A stretch of 64,000 nucleotides of DNA from Stropharia rugosoannulata. Lineage: Eukaryota > Basidiomycota > Agaricomycetes > Agaricales > Strophariaceae. Below the pieces are notes generated by a model. It searched no databases and was not told where the DNA came from. It saw nothing but the letters and a program-made list of their open reading frames with translations. The translations under genes and the position numbers were made by a program. The stretch covers positions 3,596,001-3,660,000 of the forward strand of contig JANCIK010000004.1 in assembly GCA_028532985.1 (NCBI GenBank), written 5' to 3'. This document shows positions 38,409 through 50,420 of the stretch, piece by piece. Numbering within the stretch: position 1 is the first letter of the stretch; every line of letters starts with the position of its first letter.

Positions 38409-38753
38409 GCGTCATGGCCCTCATGATCTATGTCCGACACGTATGATTGTTATGAGTTTACTTCGCATTTCTCTGTTCTCTTCTGCTTCACATTTCTGTT
38501 ACATTCCTGCATGGTTCACTGATCTCTCCAATTCATCACACGCTTTCACATTCAATGTATACCTTATAATTTTCCCGTATTTGTATCAAATGACTAGTTG
38601 CAGGTGCCAGCACTTGCTATGCTTTTGGGTTTGGTTCCCTCCGTATTTTTATTAGGGGAAGGCAAGTTTCTGGCGTCCTATGAGAAATTCAGTCGATCCT
38701 TATATATGACATACTGAAGGAATGCGATAAGAGTGGTTTACATAACTACGCAT
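38409..38753. other. Convergent 3' intergenic region
   Basis: About 345 bp of AT-rich sequence between two converging stop codons. It should hold both 3' UTRs, and I see nothing else in it. Confidence 0.55.
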
Positions 38754-39984
38754 CTACCCCCATTTTGGAACCCACTCTCCCTTCGAGATGCCCAAAAGTA
38801 AACTGATTGTGGGTGTTGATCCTTCCATCAATCCAGCACGGAACATCGGGTCCATCCATATGGCCAATGACCAAGTAAACCACAAAATGACCCAGACATA
38901 TCCTACGTAAACCCACACCGCACGATTCTGGAAACCACTTTTCCGGGCAAGGAAAATGACGAAGCCTTCGCAAGTGATAGCCACGACTTGCAGGGGGAAA
39001 AACCACAGGGAATTCCCAGACCAATCTCCTGTAAGCGTGAAATCCGCCGCGTAGTGGATAAGACCGGAGATGCAGAAGCTGCCGCAGAGTTTGAAGTAGG
39101 TTCTCAATGGTCCTTTTGGCATTTGGAGTGTATTGACGAGCACATTCGTATGTCCGGTTACTAGCTAGCGCGCAAAGAAATACATTCCTTGTCAATTAGG
39201 CGCATAGGCAGACATAGGTATGGCGCACCTTTCGCAGCATCTGGTGCCAGACCCGACCCCAGGCGTTGCGTACAGTGTTCGCGTCCTTGGGCGAACCGAA
39301 AAAAGGCGGCCAATCGTTCGGCTTGGATAAGTCTGCAGCAACTCCGACGATACTTGCTACAGTATAGCCTATGCTGCCACCATAATAAGCCGCTAAAACC
39401 CATGCCCATACGGTTCCACGCCACATCCAGCCCAGCTCACTTAAGGATGGTCCACCTCTCAGGAAATACGGATTGCTCCGTATCGCGATAGAAAGAATGT
39501 CCCACTGCACCAGCCAAAAGCTTATCCAGGCAATTTGTGAAAGGATGAAGCTGTTCTTCGCTCTGCGAGGCCGGGGTGGGAGGTAGTTGCTAGGTTCATG
39601 AGTCCAACCGATACCACGAGTGGCGATAGCGAAGTGCGTCGCCCAGGATAAACGTTCTCGGACAGTCATTTCTGAGAGAGATTTTTTCTGCCCGATTTTG
39701 CGGAGCGGGGGCTGGTAGTTTCTCAGAAGGACCGAATCGGACGCCTTGAATAGCAGGACCATCGCAAACGCGGAGAACACATAGCTTGACGATGGAGGAT
39801 ACTCTGGTGCGAAGCCATAGACAAGACGCATGCATAGCAGTGCAATTGGAACCATGAAAAGCGCGTTAAGAAGCGTCGATTGGCTGTGGAATGCTAGGGC
39901 AGCAATCCAGAAAATGTACATGCCACCGAACAAGCATAGTCGTGGGTCGTAATACGAGGCTAACTCTTCAAGTTGGTGATACAT
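38754..39984 (-). CDS. MBOAT-family acyltransferase (wax-synthase-like domain)
   Basis: Two exons on the minus strand (39984-39229 and 39164-38754) give about 388 residues with roughly eight hydrophobic segments. Features of the fungal MBOAT_2/wax-synthase group are GIGWTHEPSNYLPP in the middle loop, FFGSPKDANTVRNAWGRVWHQMLRK (conserved Trp-His) and, in exon 2, CISGLIHYAAD with the family's invariant catalytic His. The junction was fixed by phase: of two overlapping TAG acceptors, the first gives LVTGHTNVLVN in frame. Such enzymes acetylate or acylate terpenoid or polyketide alcohols, or make wax esters, in the ER membrane. No biosynthetic cluster partner is adjacent, so the substrate is unknown. 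A decayed relative lies about 0.6 kb away on the same strand. Confidence 0.87.
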
Positions 39985-40385
39985 CTTGAGGATACTGCTC
40001 GACAGTCAGTAGCTTACTACGCAATGTGCTCAAAATCTTCGGACATCTGCAATTCATCAACTTGGCAATTTGCACATGAGTAAAGATTCAGACTCATTTG
40101 ATATCATACATCAAATTCAACCAGTACATACACATGGTGCAGAAGAGTGGACAGGAGTGGAATCTCGTCTATGCTGGTCTATGTACTCAGGTGTGGCTTT
40201 CTGGGTCTCTGCCGTGTTCCTGACATCTCTCAAACCATCCACACCACGAGGTTACATCCTGTGAGATCCTGTGGCGACGAGAGGCGTCGAGTCACTCTCT
40301 CCATTTTTAAATTTTGACTACATTGCCAATTTTAAAGACATATAAGTATCGCGGACAGTGCAGGGGAGCATCTGGGAGCATTCTA

Positions 40386-40800
40386 CTAGGTACATCGACC
40401 ATCTACGGGATCAATATTCCCTCCGCTCAGAATCAGACTAATTCTGAGTTTCCCCCCCACCTTCCAGAGTGAATTCTCGTGAAGTACGGGCGCCATGACA
40501 TGACCCTGATATAGCCTAGCGCGTTCCGGGATGTTTGAAATCTGGGGCCTAGTACTTAGTAGCAATGCAGAACACTGTCCTCGCATATGATAGTAGCCAC
40601 TGCCAAGAGGACTGCATTTATCTTCTTGGACAATTTTGATCTGGCGCCGTACTGAATGAGGTCTGATGCAACGAAGCTGCAGAACAAATTAAAGTAGGAG
40701 GCCAAGATGCCTTTGGGTATCTGGAGGACTCTAGCAAGCATAAGTATTCGCATGCATGACCAATATACACCACATCCATTCAAACAACTCGCTAAATGCT
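40386..40800 (-). pseudogene. Decayed copy of an MBOAT acyltransferase C-terminus
   Basis: The minus-strand translation of 40556-40745 (RVLQIPKGILASYFNLFC, then FVASDLIQYGARS and IICEDSVLHCY) aligns well with the second exon of the neighbouring MBOAT gene (NTLQMPKGPLRTYFKLCG, ISGLIHYAAD, ITCEGFVIF). The catalytic His is replaced by Gln (LIQY). Downstream the similarity continues weakly in another frame (FQTSRNALGYI) and is broken by stops. The large N-terminal exon is absent from the flanking sequence. It is therefore a truncated, frameshifted relic, most likely of a local duplication. Confidence 0.72.
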
Positions 40801-41937
40801 AGACCCCCATCTATGAAGCAGGTTTTGAATCGAAAGAGGGGACCCATAAGATGAGTACGCTGCCTGCAGCGTGGACGCAACGCTAGATGGGCAATAGGCT
40901 CATGTTCCTGGCCTCCGGAATATGCGCTCTACAGGCCGTACACGCAACGTATTTCTAGTCACGAGTGATGAGCTCGGGGGTGCGAGGCCATTTTGCCGGG
41001 ACTCGGGCCTCGGAGGCATTGATTCCCTAGATCATGTTGATGTTGGAACACGGTAGATGTCTATCCCAATTGACGGTGTATAGTAGTAGCTGTGAGAGTG
41101 GTAATAGGTGGTAATGCACTTCGGAGCATAGCACGATGTAGTCAAATACCTATCGTTGGACTGAAATGACGAGTGAATTTGGGGTGAATCAATAAATTAA
41201 TGATCGCCGAGATGCCATAGGGAGAATCAGCGAACATTGATGGGAACATAAGTGCTTCTTGACAAGAACATCCCTTGAAACTGCAGCAGGTCAAACATCA
41301 AGACACAGCTCTATGATTATTTTCTGTGTGTTGGATAATATTCGCTGATATGAATACTCTTTTGGAAAGTGCTTGCTGGATAGCCTGGCAAACGTGCCAG
41401 ACCTATACGAATATTTCAAGTTACAAGCTAGTATGTATAGAGTATAGTAAACATAAATTGAATCTTATATAGACAGTAAAGAGAACAAAACTGTCAAGTA
41501 TTCATGATAGTAGAGTACCAATAAAAAGAGCAAAGGTGTATGGTAAATGTTTGGTTATTGCCACTTCCAGGGCGAGGCCGTACTCGTATGTAGCCTTTGC
41601 GGGCGAACAAGCGACGCCAGTTGCATTGATTACTAGGAAATAGGAAATGCACGGTATATACATATCTTAGACAAAAATACTTGATGGGCTACGCCTGAGA
41701 AGAGTCTCCCAAGACGTGGGAGTATATTGATCATTGATGTAAAATAAGAACTGAAAAGTAGTATATAACCCGTAATAACTGAGCCGTACGACTTGGTCAT
41801 TATCCTGATATTATCACAGTGTATCAGCGAAGCGAACTACGGGTAATTGCAGACCTAAGTAACTGTAAGTCAACTTTTACTTTGTTATATTCAACACTCA
41901 GCAATTACTCATTCTCATCGTCAGTATTTGTTGTCAT
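40801..41937. other. Intergenic region, no supported gene
   Basis: About 1.1 kb without open frames of note. The part near 41.9 kb is the likely promoter of the first DUF6534 gene. I recognised no repeats or mobile elements. Confidence 0.5.
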
Positions 41938-43480
41938 ATGCTCACATCTTCCATGTCACCCGCTCCCATTAGGAATGGTCTAAGCACTTCTCCAATTGCC
42001 AGTGAAGATCTTGCTTCCATGTGCGTAGCTCTGAAGTGATCAGACAGTGGGATCTGATAGTATCATCGTTACATGAACAGTACAGGTCCAGTGGTAAGTC
42101 TGAGTCCAATTTATCAAACTTCCTGCTTGGGATGCTGGGACTGAGTTCAGAAATAGCTTCTGGGCGGCTATCTTACGTGGGGACTTTTTGGAATGTTATC
42201 TATACAAGTTTGCAAGTCACGTCTATGGCTTAATCTCATCTATTCAACCCTGCTGAAGTGCATCTTACAGACACATATTATCAAAGTTTCCCCAACGATA
42301 AGCTTTGGACAAAAACTCTAGTTTACGCCGTGCATCTTCTTCAACTAACGCACGTTGTCTTTGTCACATTTAACGGGTTCAGAGTATTTGCATACGGATT
42401 CGGGGACTTGGACGCCCTCGACCGTATAGGAACTCTGTGGATACCTCTATGCATCCTAGAAGGAGTGGGTAAGCTACTTTTTATCAAAAGAAATAGAAGT
42501 AATTTACGAGACGGTGTTTAGTGGCTTTCCTTGTCCAGTCCTTCTACGCGTGGCGTATATACATTATTTCAGGAAAAAGATTCCCTACTATTTTTATTCT
42601 CATGGTACGACTGTACCTGTCATGCTGGTCTGCTCGACTTAAACATATTCTCTTGCCAGCTGTCCTTGTTTTCGTTTGCATGGTCAATCGTTGTAGGAAT
42701 CAATGCTGCACACAAAGCGCGTTTCAGCAACATGATCAATAGAACAACCTATATAGAATCAGGGGTAAGTCATTTTACGACTTATATAACCAACCTGAAC
42801 TTGTGTATTAGTTTTGGGAAGGTAGTGCTGCCATTTGCGACATCCTGATTGCCGCCTTTATGGCTTATTACGTACGTGTTGTAGCCCCATACACTCAAAG
42901 CCTTCAGGCATTCTAACAAAGCGACTCCTCAGTTGAGACGGCGCATACCAGCCGGAGACCGCTTCAGAGGCACAGCAGACATCGTCAACAAGATTGTTCG
43001 CCTATCAATTGAGACGGGAAGTCTAACAGGTACTAGTGTTAATATTTGCCGGTGTCTGGTATACACTAAAGCATTTCAACAGCTACAGCTGCTGTTGTAA
43101 TGCTAGTTACTATTTATCTATCAGGCAACGCTCGTGCAGATTATGTCTGTCCCACGACTATTATTCCGGGTCTTTATTCGACTGCACTTCTGGCTGTGCT
43201 CAACAGTCGCGTCTCGTCAGCGGCGTCATGCCAGTCCACGACCCTCGGAGAGCACCCACTCACCAATAAACCGATATCTATTGGGGACATGTTTCGGAAG
43301 ACCGAGCAAGTGACCAAGAGTGACGGAGGCATTTCCAGCATTGACAACACCGATGCTACACTGTCTATGAGATCAATATGCAATAAGATAGCTGCGGGGG
43401 ATATCGCTGCTAGCACAACACCTTGTAACCATCGGGCGTCTATCAGTGAGAAGCCTAGTATACATTATGTTGGGCCATAA
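41938..43480 (+). CDS. DUF6534 multi-pass membrane protein, copy A
   Basis: Nine exons (41938-42020, 42081-42093, 42157-42211, 42271-42468, 42522-42604, 42660-42764, 42812-42871, 42933-43029, 43083-43480) give about 363 residues with about seven hydrophobic segments and a hydrophilic, Ser/Thr-rich cytosolic tail. Family signatures are GPV-LLGGYLTWGLFGML, VYTYYQSFPNDKLWTK, AYGFGDLDALDRIGTLW, AFLVQSFYAWRI, FWEGSAAICDI, the LVTIYLS segment and LYSTALLAVLNSR. This basidiomycete-expanded family has no established function; the 7-TM layout suggests a receptor or sensor but that is inference. Exon 2 is a 13-nt micro-exon. Intron 3 (42212-42270) starts with GC (T|GCAAGT), while copy B has GT at the same site. 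Confidence 0.87.
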
Positions 43481-44907
43481 TATAAATTTTATGAAGCGAA
43501 GCACGACGCTGAGACAATGAATACTATGCTCTTGCATGTATACCACTAGCGGGTACAGTGAGATGCGGTGCATATGACGTTCTATCTTGAACAGACATGG
43601 CCTAGAGAGGGTTTCTGCCCGATTTTCTCCAACACAGGTTGATATGTCGCAACCGGACCTAAGACATTATCAAGAGCATAAACATCGCCGCCTTGACACC
43701 GCATATTCCATCGTTACGTCTTTACACATAAAGCAGGATAAGGTGGACACGTAGGCTTAAATGATGATTCAAATGCCCTGTCGCTTACAGAAGCAGGACA
43801 TGCAAGAAAGATCTAATCGAAAAGCCCTCTCCACATAGACTTTCTGCAAGGACTTCTGCGGGATTGTCTGCTTGTTCCTTACGTTTGGAATTTTCTTGTA
43901 TCGTAGGATCGACAGTCTTGCGAGTCTATCGCAGATTTGGACCAAGTGAGTGGCTGCCATAAGAGAGAGAACAAACAAGAAATCCCCAGGTTGAGAACAC
44001 GAGTAGTTTTGTCCGCCGCGGCCCGAGCGTATCATGTCCGATAGTCTTGGACAGCTTCTGTTGCCTGTAGCACACCAGAATTGATTCATGGCGAAGAACT
44101 GCATCCTCAATCGCATATTTGATTTAGGTATGCAAAGGGCCCTTCATCAACCCTTCGTGGTTCCTTCATGTGTCGTCCTGAAAGTCGGCCAGCTGAAACA
44201 CTTGTGTAATTTGAAGGTCCAATAAACAATGTCAATCGACAGAAGCTACGCGTGAAAGAGATGTCGGTTGTATGTAGACCTCGTGGTAGCTGCGTTAACC
44301 TTCGTTGCAAGTTCAAGTTGAGTCTGAGGTGGAATGATGGATGTCGAGGAGAAAGTCGCGGTTACTTAAATTTTAGAAGCCGGGTTGATGCGCCCGACAC
44401 GCCGCATCACGCGTATACGCGCGCGCCGCACGCAGCCGCACGGTGCTCTCTCGACCCTTTAATCTCGATAAAGATCCATAAGGGCTACATAGGGCTACAT
44501 TGCAGAGTTTTGACGTCTTGTTTCGTATGATTGTCCCCTAACATCTGCCGTTTCGCTAAAACCCAGGTTTGTATCGGCAAAAGTAACGTTCGGGCTAATC
44601 CGGAAATTTATTCACAGTATATTATGACATTTCGTGTATTAATTGTGGAGACGGTGGACAGATGCACAGCGTTTAGTAAAGTAAGCGCCCATTAATCTGG
44701 TAACTGGCCCAAAACAATCAAATAATCTCGGCACTTGGCATCCGTTACAGCCTTATAATAGACGTGTGGGTGTGTAGTGTGGCAGTGAGAAACGACGCAC
44801 GGGTTCAAATAATAGGAGACCTCATTAAGCCTCATTGTGAGTCCGAGTCAACTTACAGCTTAAATCTGCGAGCTCGTGTCTTTTTACTTCCGGCATCTGT
44901 TGACCTC
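43481..44907. other. Spacer between DUF6534 copies A and B
   Basis: About 1.4 kb with no supported gene. The frames at minus 43769-44116 and plus 44252-44530 have no recognisable content and no splice partners. Confidence 0.5.
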
Positions 44908-46490
44908 ATGTCTACGTCTTCTACTATCTCTCCCTCTCCCATTGGGAATAGTCTCAACACTTCTCCGACCGCTAGTGTTAATCTTGCATCTCAGTGAGTC
45001 AATTTCACCACGCCGATGTAGAAAGCTCGTAACAGTATTATCTCTACGTATACAGTACAGGTCCAGTAGTAAGTCTATATCCACCTTAAGAAAATGTTGG
45101 TCAAGACGGTGAACCGAATCTAAAATTAGCTTCTGGGCGGGTATCTTGCATGGGGACTTTTTGGCATGTTGTCCATACAAGTTTGTAAGTAGTGCACACA
45201 TATCTTAACCTTTTTACTCCCATTTACGCTGGTGCAGATACCTATTACCAAAGCTTTCCCAAAGACAAGCTTTGGACGAAGACCCTGGTTTACGCCGTGT
45301 ATCTTCTACTATTCATGCATGCAGTCTTCATCACGCACAACGGGTTCAGAATATTCGCATACGGTTTCGGAGACTTGGATGAACTTGATCATATTGGGAC
45401 CCTCTGGATCCCCTTCTGTATTATAGAAGGCATCGGTAGGTTGAAAATTTCTCAATCAAGAAAGATAGATAATTTCAAATTGATAACACTTGTCGTCTTC
45501 ACTAGTGGCATTCCTTGTTCAGTCCTTCTATGCTTGGCGTATATTTATCATTTCTGGAAGGAAATATCCCACCTTTTTTATACTGGCGGTATGTCTGTCC
45601 GTCTTTAGGGTGATATTACTATGAATTAATTAAATGACTTCGTAGCTGTCTCTATTTTCATTTGCATGGGCAATTGTCGTCGGAGCTCATGGTGCATCCG
45701 AAGGCCGTTTTAGCAAGGTAGTCAATAAAATAAGTGAGATTGAAGCAGGAGTACGTCGTATCCGGGACATGTAGTCAACAGGCCTAACTAGTAACCTTTA
45801 CACATAGATGTGGGAAGGTAGTGCCGCCTTATGTGACATCATGATATCTGTCCTTATGGCTTATTATGTATGTCCGCCCGCGGTACATTTTAAATATTGA
45901 GCACTCTAACATGTACCGGGCCTCAGTTGAGACGTCGGGTACCAGTTGGCGACCGCTTCAAAAGCACAGCAGATATCGTAAACAAGCTCGTCCGCTTATC
46001 AATTGAAACCGGAAGCCTTACAGGTGTGTACTAGTCCTAAATTGACCTCCGTCTCGTATACAGTTTAACAGACATCGTAAAATCAGCCACTGCAGCTATT
46101 ATTCTGCTTGCCACTGTTTACTTGTCGGGCAACGCTCGTGCATATTATGCTTGTCCCACGGCTATTGTTCCAGGCCTTTATTCAACTGCACTGTTGGCTG
46201 TCCTCAATAGCCGTGCATCAGCAACCGCGTCATGCAATCATTCCACAACGTGTGGGGGGCCACACACCTCTAATAAACCCATATCTATTCAGGGCATGTT
46301 TCGGCAGGCGCAGCAAGCTACTAACAGCGACGGCAGTGTTTCCGTAACTGATAACATTGATGTAACATTCTCTGCGAAGTCCACACCTACTAACAAGACG
46401 ACAGGGGGCGAGAACATTAAAAGTACCACTCCCTGTAGTCCTCGGCAAGTTGTCAGTTGGAGACCCGATGTACACTATATTGGGCCATAG
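44908..46490 (+). CDS. DUF6534 multi-pass membrane protein, copy B
   Basis: Nine exons (44908-44993, 45056-45068, 45130-45184, 45238-45435, 45506-45588, 45646-45750, 45808-45867, 45927-46023, 46087-46490) give about 366 residues. It is clearly a tandem duplicate of copy A: the same seven hydrophobic segments, LLGGYLAWGLFGML, VYTYYQSFPKDKLWTK, AYGFGDLDELDHIGTLW, MWEGSAALCDI and LYSTALLAVLNSR. The internal exons have exactly the same lengths (13, 55, 198, 83, 105, 60, 97 nt). Its third intron has the ordinary GT donor. The divergent tail is Ser/Thr/Asn-rich and both copies end with HYxGP-type residues. Function is unknown, membrane location near certain. Confidence 0.88.
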
Positions 46491-46988
46491 TTTAAACTTC
46501 TAATACAAGGTTTCCCTCACATATATACATAGTACATACAAAGAACAAGAATACTATGAGCGCGAGTCCTATTATGGTCCCGGTGCTATTCAGCTCCTTC
46601 ACTGAGTTTCACACAAAACAGTGTCCCTCCTTGTTTTTGTTGTCCCTCCCAAACCTACTCGTGTCAAACTTTATGCATGTTGGCAATCTAGCACGAGGAT
46701 TGAATAGAATTCAATAAAGTCCCCACGACGCCAACCTATGCCAACACGACGCGCTACATGTGACCACACGCGCTTGCTCATTTCGGACGAGCGTGCCGTT
46801 AACGGCAACGCTTTGTTTAGTTATGAGAGGCTAGGCACAAAGCAATGTTGATTATAAGTGCCACCCCGGATTTGTACTTGAACCTGTTGCTCCTCGTTAT
46901 CCAGCTGACGATTATTTCTTCCCTCTTCCAGTGCACTGGTTGCCTAGAATTTCGAGGATAACCTTGTCGATCTCCTCACCTAATAATC
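46491..46988. other. Intergenic spacer
   Basis: About 500 bp between DUF6534 copy B and the next unrecognised gene. Nothing beyond likely 3' UTR and promoter sequence is seen. Confidence 0.5.
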
Positions 46989-48163
46989 ATGCGCTACAAA
47001 CTGAGCCTGCCCCTCCGCCCCCGCGCCCTTTCGCCAAGTCGCTCGACTACAAATCCCCTGTCAATCCAGCGTGCGCAGCCCACGCGATGTGTGGTCTCAT
47101 TGGCCAGCGTAACAGTCTCGATGTCGTCCACGGACAGCAAACTGAATCAGACGGGGATGACAGTCGACCAAGCCACAGTCGACGCGCCACTTGTTGTAGC
47201 AGGAGAAACGAAGACGGGTTCAATTCCATTTCCAACGTCAAGCAAGCGGACACACTCCCTGCTGCGCGCTACCTCGTCCAACATGTGCCAGGCGGACGAG
47301 TCTGACTCAGAACACGCAGCGAGCCACCAGGTGGTTGATACCGACTATGATCCACCCCGCAAGCGCACGAGGACATCCGCGCTTTCATCGCCTCGCAGAC
47401 CCCCTGTCCGCGCGCTTCGCTACATGTCGACGCCAAGCACCTCCCCGCCGTCGCTCGGTCTCCAGTACGCAGTCGGCTCGTCGTCAGGGATCGCGGACGC
47501 GTCGTGCACGACGACGCTTACGCCACCCAGCGCTAGTATCATTCCACCCGACCCCGCGCCCGTCTCCCAGCCGCGCAGGAAGTGGCGCCCCGCACAGCTC
47601 AAATCGCAGATTTACGTGTACCGTACCCTCGTGTACGGCCTCAAAATCAAGTACGATGGTAAGAGTTTATATCTATTTTTAGCTGTGGCCATTGTTCAAC
47701 GAACTTCGTAGACGGCGACCACGCGTTTGTTGACTTTTTGGACGGAGAGCTTGCGCAGCGTTTGCGTGATCACCTAAAAGCTCTGGGTGTCCCTTGGGAC
47801 GTTCTTATGGTCGATCCTTATAGTGTATCGAACGAACCCGCTGAGGAGGAGGAGCCTCAAAATGGTGCAGAAGACGCAGGCGCTGGGTCTGGTATTCAAT
47901 TCCCAAGTATGGCAGTTGACGAGCCCGAGTTGAACACGCACTCGGCTGAGTCGGATCTACCACCTTTGCCCCTGCATCTGCAACCGTCGACGATATACTC
48001 GGTCCGGTCCTACCAGCAGCTAGTCGCGGCCCTTCATTTTAGCATGGAGCTACGGTTTGCTCGGCGGCACCGCCCCCAAAGTAAAATTGGCGCATGGAAA
48101 GCGAAGCTACTTACGCCTCGGCGGCCGTCACCGCTGTCCCAGTGTATTTTTTTCGAGAGTTGA
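46989..48163 (+). CDS. Unrecognised Ser/Pro-rich protein with a conserved-looking central block
   Basis: I do not recognise this gene. Two exons (46989-47658, 47712-48163; intron 53 nt with GTAAGA donor and TAG acceptor) join in phase to about 373 residues. The first 180 residues are low-complexity Ser/Pro/Thr with a basic PPRKRTRT patch that could be a nuclear localisation signal. The junction region is the most protein-like: RRKWRPAQLKSQIYVYRTLV, then DGDHAFVDFLDGELAQRLRDHLKAL. An acidic stretch and an Arg-rich C-terminus follow. A shorter start at 47121 is equally possible. The C-terminal 40 residues may be mis-framed, since an overlapping frame (48057-48455) is also open. A nuclear role is only a guess from the basic patch. 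Confidence 0.55.
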
Positions 48164-48995
48164 TGCTCTGATTAGTTCCCATTCATCCCATTCCCATTCC
48201 CCCACCACACATCTTTTTCTCATTTTCTCCATTCTCATTATTACGTATTGCGATGACCTCTCATGCCTACATGTCCTCTACACTCGTTATCATCCTCTCA
48301 TACTCCGCGCATCACACATTCTACTCATCTACTCGCAACAAACCACACTCATTTGCATTAGCTCTCAACTTATCGCACATTTTATTATTGTCCTTGCATC
48401 ATCATTACCGGCGTCATCTATACACCATTGTCATCCGCATATCTACCCAAAGTGAATGTCATGCATCGTAATTGGAGCTCTATTGGTGTCTGTGAATACT
48501 TGCGTGGTCTTTTAATTTTTGTTTAATTGTTGCAAGACTTCATTTTTCGCAGTCTCTGGCAGGTCTCTGCGGTCAATGGTATATGGCCCGGCGCTTGCAG
48601 ATACCATGCCTTTGCTTGTTCTGACTGGTAAGTTGCAACAAGTTGTTAACAAGTTTGTGTCAAGTCTTGGACAGATCAAAATGACTGGCAACTTGTCGTT
48701 TGCAAATCGACGTTGAATCGACATTGATAGAGTTTTTGAAGGTTGTTATTTGGATTCAAGGCTTCCGGACAATAACGGTAAGTACCGTGACAACATTAAG
48801 TACATCATTCAAATTGATTGGTTATTACTGCACCTCATCTCATAGACGACCTATAGATATCTATTTAAGCCCTCTGTCGACGGCAAGAATGATAGAGGTT
48901 CTTAACCCACAGTCATTTCTTCATTCCAAGCACGTTACTGACCATCTAACGCCTTTTACAAGCAAGAACTTAAACGCGACTTATCTATTGCACAG
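48164..48995. other. Intergenic region, possibly with first exon of the F-box-like gene
   Basis: The sequence just after 48163 is a C/T-rich tract of several hundred bases. The true start of the following F-box-like gene must lie here because that ORF opens at a splice acceptor. One candidate is ATG at 48889 with three codons and a GTTCTT donor, which would give MIE joined to DLPFDVL, but this is unproven. Confidence 0.4.
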
Positions 48996-50420
48996 GACCT
49001 GCCTTTCGATGTGCTTCAAGAGATCTTTGAACATTATATACCATGCAATAGAGGCTGGCATATCGCTATGCATAACTTCGAATTACTCCTGCTATGCCAC
49101 ATCTGCACTAGCTGGCGATACGCTGCGTTGAAAATGACATCCATATGGACCTCGACCACTTTCATTATACACACCATACGTAGAGTGGGGCCACCATTCA
49201 CTCTTTATCTTCACCCCAAGAGTGCTCTGTTTATTTTATGGTGGGAGCAACATCTGAATGGCGTTCCTCCGTCTCTTTATCTTCCCACTCCCCCGAGGGA
49301 ACGCAGTCCGCCATCCGCAAAAATTGATATCGACACCCTCAACGAAGTACATTCAGTTCTGTTTTCCGGGTCTTTCTTTCGCTCTGCTTGGAGTCTTGTT
49401 CTGGAGATTCTCAACCAAGAGCTGGACATGATCTGCAGTGACCCCGAACCTTTCCCAAATCTGATCGACCTGCGGATCGAAAACAGCCCCAGTTCACGGA
49501 TACCGCGCATTCCCGTTACGCAGTTTCCACCAGCACCAAAACTGCGGCGCCTGCACCTTTCGCACGCGGACATGTTCGGCCGTATCCTGTCTATCTTTCC
49601 CTGGTCACAGCTGACGCACCTGTACATCCCTCGCACTCTTTCAATAAACGACTTTCGGGTCGTTCTGAGTCATTCGACCAACCTCCGCCTAGGCGCACTG
49701 ATCTTGGCGACCCCAATCCCGCTGGTGATTCAGCTGACCGGGAATTCGCTCGTGTCCGCGTCGGCTACGAACTCTATCACCGTAGTCCCCGCCCTGCGCC
49801 ATCTAGTCGTGGCGTCTAGCGCGAACCCCATCGGGCTTACCTTCGCAGGCCTCAGCTTCCCCGCGCTCGTCGCACTGCGCATATCCAGCGCGGCGTACCC
49901 CTTATCCAGGCTCACCCAAATCTGCGAGCTTCTGACGGCTGTCCCGGCGCTGGAAGAACTGCATTTCTCTAACTCCCTGTCGTTCTCGGAGGGCGAGTAC
50001 CTTGACTTTGGGGGTACAGATGCGAGGCTCTCCACGCTCGTTCCGCGGTTGAAGTACCTTGTCGTGGACTTCATTGACCCAAGCCGGATGAAGGTGGGCC
50101 GGAACATCATTCGTTTCTTGCAGTCAGCATGGCTTTGTTCTGGTTGGACGCTGCCCGGGCCTGGTCCGGGCCCACTGCGTCAGCTTCAGATGGTTGTCGA
50201 GAACAGCTCGCATGTAGAGACAGACCCGGTCCCCGACGAAATCATCGAGGAAGTCAGCTCATTTCTTCGGGATAACTGGGACGACGCGACAGCAGCTTTC
50301 GCTGTTTCCATTCAGAGCTCGGATGACTTTGGAGATGCAAGATATATCTTCGACGTTTTCGATGAAAAGCTTCCGAGCCGTGGATGGGATAGTGCAGTGG
50401 ATTTTCATACTAAGTTTTAA
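48996..50420 (+). CDS. F-box-like / leucine-rich protein (5' exon not certain)
   Basis: A single long exon opens at the acceptor TTGCACAG|GAC (48995/48996) and encodes about 474 residues. It begins DLPFDVLQEIFEHYI, a typical fungal F-box-like start, and continues with LLLCHICTSWRYAALKMTSIW, the second half of that motif (cf. VCxxWRxxAL). After it come irregular leucine-rich repeats (e.g. APKLRRLHLSHADM, SQLTHLYIPRT, VPALEELHFSNS, VPRLKYLVVDF), the usual design of the hugely expanded F-box/LRR proteins of Agaricomycetes. These are presumed SCF ubiquitin-ligase substrate receptors. The start codon lies in a short upstream exon that I could not fix. Confidence 0.75.
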   Translation, partial: DLPFDVLQEIFEHYIPCNRGWHIAMHNFELLLLCHICTSWRYAALKMTSIWTSTTFIIHTIRRVGPPFTLYLHPKSALFILWWEQHLNGVPPSLYLPTPPRERSPPSAKIDIDTLNEVHSVLFSGSFFRSAWSLVLEILNQELDMICSDPEPFPNLIDLRIENSPSSRIPRIPVTQFPPAPKLRRLHLSHADMFGRILSIFPWSQLTHLYIPRTLSINDFRVVLSHSTNLRLGALILATPIPLVIQLTGNSLVSASATNSITVVPALRHLVVASSANPIGLTFAGLSFPALVALRISSAAYPLSRLTQICELLTAVPALEELHFSNSLSFSEGEYLDFGGTDARLSTLVPRLKYLVVDFIDPSRMKVGRNIIRFLQSAWLCSGWTLPGPGPGPLRQLQMVVENSSHVETDPVPDEIIEEVSSFLRDNWDDATAAFAVSIQSSDDFGDARYIFDVFDEKLPSRGWDSAVDFHTKF

